Below are positions 59,026 through 64,000 of a DNA stretch of 64,000 nt, piece by piece. Location of the stretch: the NCBI RefSeq assembly GCF_000012325.1, contig NC_003910.7, forward strand, positions 4,278,001 through 4,342,000, in the 5' to 3' direction. Source of the DNA: Colwellia psychrerythraea 34H. Lineage in GTDB: Bacteria; Pseudomonadota; Gammaproteobacteria; Enterobacterales; Alteromonadaceae. The notes beneath the pieces were generated by a model. It searched no databases, was not told the DNA's origin, and saw only the letters and a program-made list of their open reading frames with translations. Position numbers and translations under genes: made by a program. Position 1 is the first letter of the stretch, and the number at the start of each line of letters is the position of its first letter.

Positions 59026-59943
59026 CTAGCCTGAGTAATCATCACCATAACCTAAGCTGCGTAATGCTCGTTCATCATCTGCCCAGCCTGATTTCACTTT
59101 TACCCAAGTTTCGAGGAAAACTTTACTCTCAAATAAATTTTCCATATCTCGTCTAGCTTCTTGACCAATAGTTTTTAAACGCTCACCTTTATTACCAATA
59201 ACCATGCGTTTTTGGCTATCTCGCTCTACTAATATGAGCGCATTTATATGAATAATGCCCTTATCATCCATCTTAAACTGCTCTATCTCTACCGTAATAG
59301 AGTAAGGTAATTCATCACCAGTAAAGCGAATTAGCTTTTCACGAATGATTTCAGAGGCCATAAAACGGCTAGAGCGATCAGTGATATGATCTTCAGGAAA
59401 CCAGAAGACTCCTTCTGGAAGGGATGTTAAACATAATTGGCGAATGGTATCAACGCCATGGCCTTTGGTCGCACAAATAGGAACAATATCTCTAAAGTCA
59501 TGCATAGCACCTAATTTTTGCAAATGAGGTAATAACTCATCTTTATCGGGTATGTTATCTGTTTTATTAACGACCAATATACATGGTGTGCCACTTTGTT
59601 TAACTTTAGATAACACTAGCTCATCATCTTTTGTCCAATGAGTGCCTTCAACTAAAAACATTATTAACTCAACTTCTGCAATTGAGCTACTTGCAGCACG
59701 GTTCATCAATCTGTTTATAGCGCGTTTTTCTTCCGTGTGTAAACCAGGGGTATCTACCAATACTGCTTGTCTATTTTCTTCAGTCAAAATTCCTAAAATA
59801 CGGTGACGAGTTGTTTGCGGTTTTTTAGAAGTAATACTAATTTTTTGCCCTAACAAGGCATTCAATAACGTTGACTTACCAACATTTGGGCGACCGACAA
59901 TAGCAATTAAGCCTGCATAGGTATTCGAGGTATCGTTGTGCAT
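59026..59943 (-). CDS. era: GTPase Era
   Basis: 305 aa. GTP-binding motifs: [29 protein letters not shown] and VNKTD; C-terminal KH domain ([20 protein letters not shown]). Binds 16S rRNA during 30S maturation. It starts three bases after the rnc stop and is surely co-transcribed with rnc, as in E. coli. Confidence 0.97.
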   Translation of the reverse strand: MHNDTSNTYAGLIAIVGRPNVGKSTLLNALLGQKISITSKKPQTTRHRILGILTEENRQAVLVDTPGLHTEEKRAINRLMNRAASSSIAEVELIMFLVEGTHWTKDDELVLSKVKQSGTPCILVVNKTDNIPDKDELLPHLQKLGAMHDFRDIVPICATKGHGVDTIRQLCLTSLPEGVFWFPEDHITDRSSRFMASEIIREKLIRFTGDELPYSITVEIEQFKMDDKGIIHINALILVERDSQKRMVIGNKGERLKTIGQEARRDMENLFESKVFLETWVKVKSGWADDERALRSLGYGDDYSG

Positions 59944-59946
59944 AAT

Positions 59947-60747
59947 TTATTTTCTCGTGCTGCTTTTTTTGCTTGAGCTGCTTGGGTTACTTTTAGTATG
60001 TCGGGGATTTGCTAATTTAGCTTGTTTTGTTGGTTTTATTTTTACTTCTTTTTCTTGTTCTCTTTCTTTTTCAATTAAAGCAAGTATCTGCTGCGCAGCT
60101 TCTTGCTCTGCTTTTCGACGACTTGTTCCTTTAGCGATAACTACTTCACTGATCACTGACGTTTGGCAACGAACGGTAAATTCTTGGTTATGTGATTGTC
60201 CCGTTGTATCAATTACTTCGTAAGTAGGAAGAGGGATCTTTCTTCCTTGTAAAAATTCTTGCAGGCGAGTTTTAGGGTCTTTTTGTTCATTACCCGGTTT
60301 AATCACCATCAAGCGTCTTTCAAACCAACTTAAGATAAGTGCTTTACAACACTCGATATTTGAATCTAAATATACAGCACCAATAATGGCTTCAATCGCA
60401 TCTTCTAATATAGATTCACGATGATGACCGCCACTTTTTAATTCACCTGGCCCTAATATTAAGCACTCACCCAAGTTAAAGTCTCGTGCAACTTCAGCTA
60501 ACGTTACCCCTTTAACTAGGCTAGAACGCATGCGAGTAAGATCGCCTTCGTCATGCTTTGGAAATTTATCATAAAGCGCTTCAGCAATAACAAAACCTAA
60601 AATAGAGTCCCCGAGGAACTCTAGTCTTTCATTATGAGCGCCCTTGGCACTTCGATGTGTAAGTGCTTGCACCAATAATAATGGTTCATTAAATTCATAA
60701 CCAAGCTTTTTGGTTAATCTAGCAAGATTGTGAGGGTTAATTTTCAC
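59947..60747 (-). CDS. rnc: Ribonuclease III with extended basic C-terminus
   Basis: 266 aa. RNase III signature [18 protein letters not shown] with catalytic acidic residues, second acidic site [14 protein letters not shown], and dsRNA-binding domain ([13 protein letters not shown] ... [16 protein letters not shown]). The last 35 residues (from about 232) are a Lys/Ser/Pro-rich tail ([20 protein letters not shown]) beyond the 226-aa E. coli protein. Tail function unknown; perhaps extra RNA affinity. Confidence 0.96.
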   Translation of the reverse strand: MKINPHNLARLTKKLGYEFNEPLLLVQALTHRSAKGAHNERLEFLGDSILGFVIAEALYDKFPKHDEGDLTRMRSSLVKGVTLAEVARDFNLGECLILGPGELKSGGHHRESILEDAIEAIIGAVYLDSNIECCKALILSWFERRLMVIKPGNEQKDPKTRLQEFLQGRKIPLPTYEVIDTTGQSHNQEFTVRCQTSVISEVVIAKGTSRRKAEQEAAQQILALIEKEREQEKEVKIKPTKQAKLANPRHTKSNPSSSSKKSSTRK

Positions 60748-60785
60748 GATGTAACTCTTTATGCCATGTAAAATAAATAGCCATG

Positions 60786-61718
60786 TTAAATAATTGCGCC
60801 GATGCGATCAAAACGTACACCTGATGGTAACCATTGAGGTAAAATACTGTCTTCGCTTCTATCGAAGTCGAAACTCATCCAAATAGCAACAGCCTCACCG
60901 ACAAGATTTTCTTCAGGAACAAAGCCCCAAAAACGTCCGTCTAAAGAGTTATCACGATTATCACCCATAACAAAATAATGCTTAGCTGGTACCAAAAATT
61001 CATCCGCGGCAGTACCTGTTTGCGGGAAGTAGTGAGCTACCCGAGGTAAGGTTTGGCTATCATTTAAAACTTGATGGCTTTTATTTAACATCTTAGATTC
61101 GAATTCATTCATACCAAGTTCAGCATCTGGCCCTACATATTTACCAACAAGATTTTGTTGTATTTGCTCAAAATCGGGGCATTTAGTATCAGACTCTTGA
61201 CAAGCTCGCTTGATATAAAGTGATTTATTTCGGTAAATAATTCGATCACCTGGCAAACCTATTACACGCTTAATAAAATCGACTTTTGGATCTTGTGGAT
61301 ACTTAAAAACAACAACATCACCGTGTTCAGGTAAGCCGTTTTCAATAAACTTATGTCTTAGCACTGGATCTTTTAAGCCATAATTGAATTTATTCACCAG
61401 AATAAAATCACCATCAAGTAATGTTGGCATCATTGAGCCTGATGGTATTTGAAAGGGTTCGTACAAAAATGAGCGTAGAATTAAAACAAACGCGATCACT
61501 GGAAAAATTTGCACCGCAGTATCTACTAAAGGCGACGGCTCTGTTAACGTTGCTAGTGCTTGTGGTGTTAATTCGGCTGCACACAACTCTTTTGCTGATA
61601 ATTGTGCGGCACTAGCTTTCAATTTTCGCTGTGGTGCTAAATAAAACTTATCAGTAAACCAAACGATTCCAGTTAATACGGTAATTATCACTAAGATAAT
61701 GGAAAAATAAACGGCCAT
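60786..61718 (-). CDS. lepB: Signal peptidase I
   Basis: 310 aa. Two N-terminal membrane segments (about 3-22 and 70-88), catalytic Ser in [17 protein letters not shown], catalytic Lys in [14 protein letters not shown], and the C-terminal box [16 protein letters not shown]. It removes signal peptides on the periplasmic face. AGGAAGTGT precedes the ATG. Located between lepA and rnc as in E. coli. Confidence 0.97.
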   Translation of the reverse strand: MAVYFSIILVIITVLTGIVWFTDKFYLAPQRKLKASAAQLSAKELCAAELTPQALATLTEPSPLVDTAVQIFPVIAFVLILRSFLYEPFQIPSGSMMPTLLDGDFILVNKFNYGLKDPVLRHKFIENGLPEHGDVVVFKYPQDPKVDFIKRVIGLPGDRIIYRNKSLYIKRACQESDTKCPDFEQIQQNLVGKYVGPDAELGMNEFESKMLNKSHQVLNDSQTLPRVAHYFPQTGTAADEFLVPAKHYFVMGDNRDNSLDGRFWGFVPEENLVGEAVAIWMSFDFDRSEDSILPQWLPSGVRFDRIGAII

Positions 61719-61824
61719 ACACTTCCTATTTTAAAGTCCTATTAGGCTAAATCCTATTAGGGAAGTTTTAGCGACAAGTATTTATTTACTGTCGCTACTT
61801 TAGAAATTAACTTAACGGCTTAAA

Positions 61825-63615
61825 CTAACTATCAAGTTTAAGAACGGCTAAAAATGCTTCTTGTGGTACTTCAACATTACCCACTTGTTTCATACGTTTT
61901 TTACCATCTTTTTGCTTTTGTAGAAGCTTCTTCTTACGACTAATATCACCACCGTAACATTTAGCGGTAACGTTTTTACGTAGTTGCTTCACGGTAGTAC
62001 GCGCTATAACATTATTACCAATAGCGGCTTGTATAGCGATATCAAACATTTGACGATGTATCAGCTCTTTAAGCTTATCTACCAGTAATCGTCCACGTGC
62101 CACTGAGTTTGCTCTATGAGTAATCATAGCTAAGGCATCAACGCGATCGCCATTAATCATGACATCCACTCGAACCATGTCTGCCGCTTCAAAGCGGATA
62201 AAATGATAATCTAATGAAGCATAACCTCGACTTGTTGATTTAAGCTTATCAAAAAAGTCCATTACCACTTCAGCCATAGGAAGCTCATAAGTAACAGCAA
62301 CTTGGTTTCCGTGATAAATTAAATCTTTTTGCACTCCGCGTTTTTCAATACACAAGGTAATGACATTGCCTAAATATTCTTGAGGTACTAAAATATTCGC
62401 TTGAACGATGGGTTCTCGAATCTCCTCAATATTATTAATTGCAGGAAGATCGGCAGGGTTATCAATAGAAATAACATCACCGTTAGTAGAAGCTATTTCA
62501 TAGTTTACTGTTGGCGCTGTGGTAATTAAATCTAGATCATATTCACGAGCTAGGCGCTCTTGAATAATTTCCATGTGCAACATGCCAAGAAATCCAATAC
62601 GGAAACCAAAACCTAGTGCAGAAGAATTTTCTGGTTCAAAAAATAAAGACGCATCATTTAAGCTTAATTTGTTAAGCGCATCTCTGAAGTTTTCATAATC
62701 ATCTGAACTTATTGGGAAAATACCAGCATAAACCTGTGGTTGCGCTTTTTTGAAGCCAGGTAAAGCATTTGCTGTTTCTTTCTTACTGATAGTGATGGTA
62801 TCACCTACTGGCGCACCATGAATTTCTTTAATACCAGCAATGATAAAACCAACTTCGCCAGCTCTTAATACTCCAGTATCTGTTTGTTTTGGTGTAAATA
62901 TACCGACTTTATCAATTTGGTGAACTTGTCCAGTAGACATCACCAACATTTTATCACCTTTTTTAACTTCACCATTGATAACACGAACAAGTGAAACAAC
63001 ACCTTGGTAATTATCAAACCATGAGTCAACAATTAGCGCTTGTAGTGGCGCATCTATTTGACCTGCAGGAGAAGGAATATTTTTGACAATAGTTTCTAAA
63101 ACATCTTCAATGCCGATACCAGTTTTAGCTGAACAAGTTACAGCATCTGTAGCATCAATACCTATGATGTGTTCAATTTCTTCACATACGCGCTCTGGAT
63201 CAGCTTGAGGTAAATCAATTTTATTCAAAATTGGTAAAACCTCTAAATCCATTTCAAGTGCGGTATAACAGTTAGCAACCGTTTGTGCTTCAACGCCTTG
63301 TCCGGCATCAACAACGAGTAATGCACCTTCACAAGAAGCTAATGAACGTGATACTTCATAAGAAAAATCAACATGTCCAGGCGTGTCGATAAAGTTTAGC
63401 TGGTAAATTTCACCATCTTTCGCTTTATAATCTAAGGTAACACTCTGCGCTTTAATTGTGATGCCACGCTCTCGTTCAATATCCATTGAATCAAGCACTT
63501 GCGCTTCCATTTCACGTGCTTGTAAACCACCGCAATGTTGAATTAAACGGTCAGAAAGTGTTGATTTACCATGATCGATGTGGGCAATAATTGAGAAGTT
63601 TCGAATATTTTTCAT
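61825..63615 (-). CDS. lepA: Elongation factor 4 (LepA)
   Basis: 596 aa, the family length. Translational GTPase with [15 protein letters not shown] (G1), [17 protein letters not shown] (G3) and [13 protein letters not shown] (G4). The LepA-specific C-terminal domain ends [20 protein letters not shown] and [20 protein letters not shown]. It acts on the ribosome during initiation or stress. First gene of the lepA-lepB-rnc-era-recO-pdxJ block. Confidence 0.98.
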   Translation of the reverse strand: MKNIRNFSIIAHIDHGKSTLSDRLIQHCGGLQAREMEAQVLDSMDIERERGITIKAQSVTLDYKAKDGEIYQLNFIDTPGHVDFSYEVSRSLASCEGALLVVDAGQGVEAQTVANCYTALEMDLEVLPILNKIDLPQADPERVCEEIEHIIGIDATDAVTCSAKTGIGIEDVLETIVKNIPSPAGQIDAPLQALIVDSWFDNYQGVVSLVRVINGEVKKGDKMLVMSTGQVHQIDKVGIFTPKQTDTGVLRAGEVGFIIAGIKEIHGAPVGDTITISKKETANALPGFKKAQPQVYAGIFPISSDDYENFRDALNKLSLNDASLFFEPENSSALGFGFRIGFLGMLHMEIIQERLAREYDLDLITTAPTVNYEIASTNGDVISIDNPADLPAINNIEEIREPIVQANILVPQEYLGNVITLCIEKRGVQKDLIYHGNQVAVTYELPMAEVVMDFFDKLKSTSRGYASLDYHFIRFEAADMVRVDVMINGDRVDALAMITHRANSVARGRLLVDKLKELIHRQMFDIAIQAAIGNNVIARTTVKQLRKNVTAKCYGGDISRKKKLLQKQKDGKKRMKQVGNVEVPQEAFLAVLKLDS

Positions 63616-63729
63616 AAAAGGCAGTCAAATAAAAAGCGTTAAAATAATATTATGGCGTGATTTTAACGAATTTACTGCCTTGGGGCTATCTTTTGTTCAG
63701 ATATCTTTTGTTTCAAGCCGTAACAGGCT

Positions 63730-63795
63730 AATACCAGTTACCATTCAAAGTGCAGGATTTCAGTGGGAATTAAAATGATTATAGGCAAGGGAAAT
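63730..63795 (+). repeat. Fragment R5 of the MITE-like family
   Basis: Left end only: ATACCAGTTACCATTCAAAG followed by TGCAGGATTTCAGTGGGAATT and ATAGGCAAGG, matching the R2/R3 start with changes. No right end. Confidence 0.6.
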
Positions 63796-63824
63796 AATTT
63801 AAACATATTTATTCTATGGTTTGA

Positions 63825-64000
63825 TTATTTAACTATGTTTGGTGAAGGGAGTACTTCAATAATTTTCGGTTGTAAATTTTCACTTTGTTTACCCTGTTTT
63901 TGCTGAAATTTAGCAAACCGGTACCCTAAATATCCTCCAATAAGACCAAGCCCTAAAGCAAATAATTCATGGGGTAATATTTGTTGTTTTAACAACCATT
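63825..64000 (-). CDS. rseC: Probable RseC C-terminus (5' part outside window)
   Basis: The minus strand has an open frame from the window edge to TAA at 63825-63827: LPHELFALGLGLIGGYLGYR, then FAKFQQKQGKQSENLQPKII. A membrane segment followed by a short basic tail is the shape of the RseC C-terminus, and in E. coli rseC lies directly upstream of lepA. Assignment rests on this shape and on position, since only about 58 residues are visible. Confidence 0.55.
   Translation of the reverse strand, partial: WLLKQQILPHELFALGLGLIGGYLGYRFAKFQQKQGKQSENLQPKIIEVLPSPNIVK

Noticed and set aside
61769..61797. Hairpin TAGCGACA/TGTCGCTA between lepA and lepB as a terminator
   Set aside because: No T tract follows on either strand; left unassigned.

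Overview
The window is about 64 kb of an AT-rich marine gammaproteobacterial chromosome. Protein sequences and gene order point to Alteromonadales, most likely Colwellia or a close relative; this is my inference from gene families and synteny, not a database result. No prophage, complete insertion sequence, CRISPR array, rRNA or tRNA was found. The window cuts rpsP at the left edge and an rseC-like gene at the right edge.

Left part (1-19 kb): rpsP, a GGDEF/EAL protein and ffh lie on the minus strand. Diverging from them are a Cu/Zn-type permease, a CcsA-like ypjD and a corB/yfjD gene. Next come a lipoprotein transglycosylase, a 1.7-kb non-coding repeat region, gshA, an M16 peptidase, a pseudouridine synthase, an NSS-type sodium symporter and lysS. 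The 8.4-10.06 kb region looks like a tandem array of small-RNA genes. Five near-identical units and one diverged unit each carry the same GAACT(A/T)-N16-TCTTA promoter-like element, a body of about 70-85 nt and a GC hairpin with a T tract. The diverged unit sits just downstream of gshA in opposite orientation, which is the position of the sigma-E dependent sRNA MicA in enterobacteria. This is my best candidate for an undescribed system.

Middle (19-37 kb): prfB, with its +1 frameshift, is followed by a polyhydroxyalkanoate locus. It holds three phasins, phaR, phaC, phaZ, 3-hydroxybutyrate dehydrogenase and phaB. The locus interrupts the lysS-prfB-recJ-dsbC-xerD-fldB order known from E. coli, and xerD is absent. 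Four promoters here (three phasins and phaZ) share one architecture: a CTGC-N3-GCAG-type palindrome, a sigma70 promoter, and a second palindrome 66-67 bp from the first. These are very probably PhaR operators. The third phasin has a long Lys/Ala/Pro repeat tail encoded by a 24-bp tandem repeat. After fldB come srmB, a porin behind a good Pho box, and aqpZ.

Right part (37-64 kb): a TIGR03545/TIGR03546 pair, yaaA and tal, an alpha/beta hydrolase, and then conserved blocks. eno-pyrG, a SPOUT methyltransferase, mazG-relA-rlmD and a divergent barA follow the E. coli order. The block pdxJ-recO-era-rnc-lepB-lepA-(rseC) also follows E. coli, but acpS is missing and a small conserved-looking gene stands near its place.

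A family of short inverted-repeat (MITE-like) elements is scattered between genes. A second type of short inverted repeat also occurs. The two full-length copies of the first family are 266-267 bp, and others are shortened or decayed.
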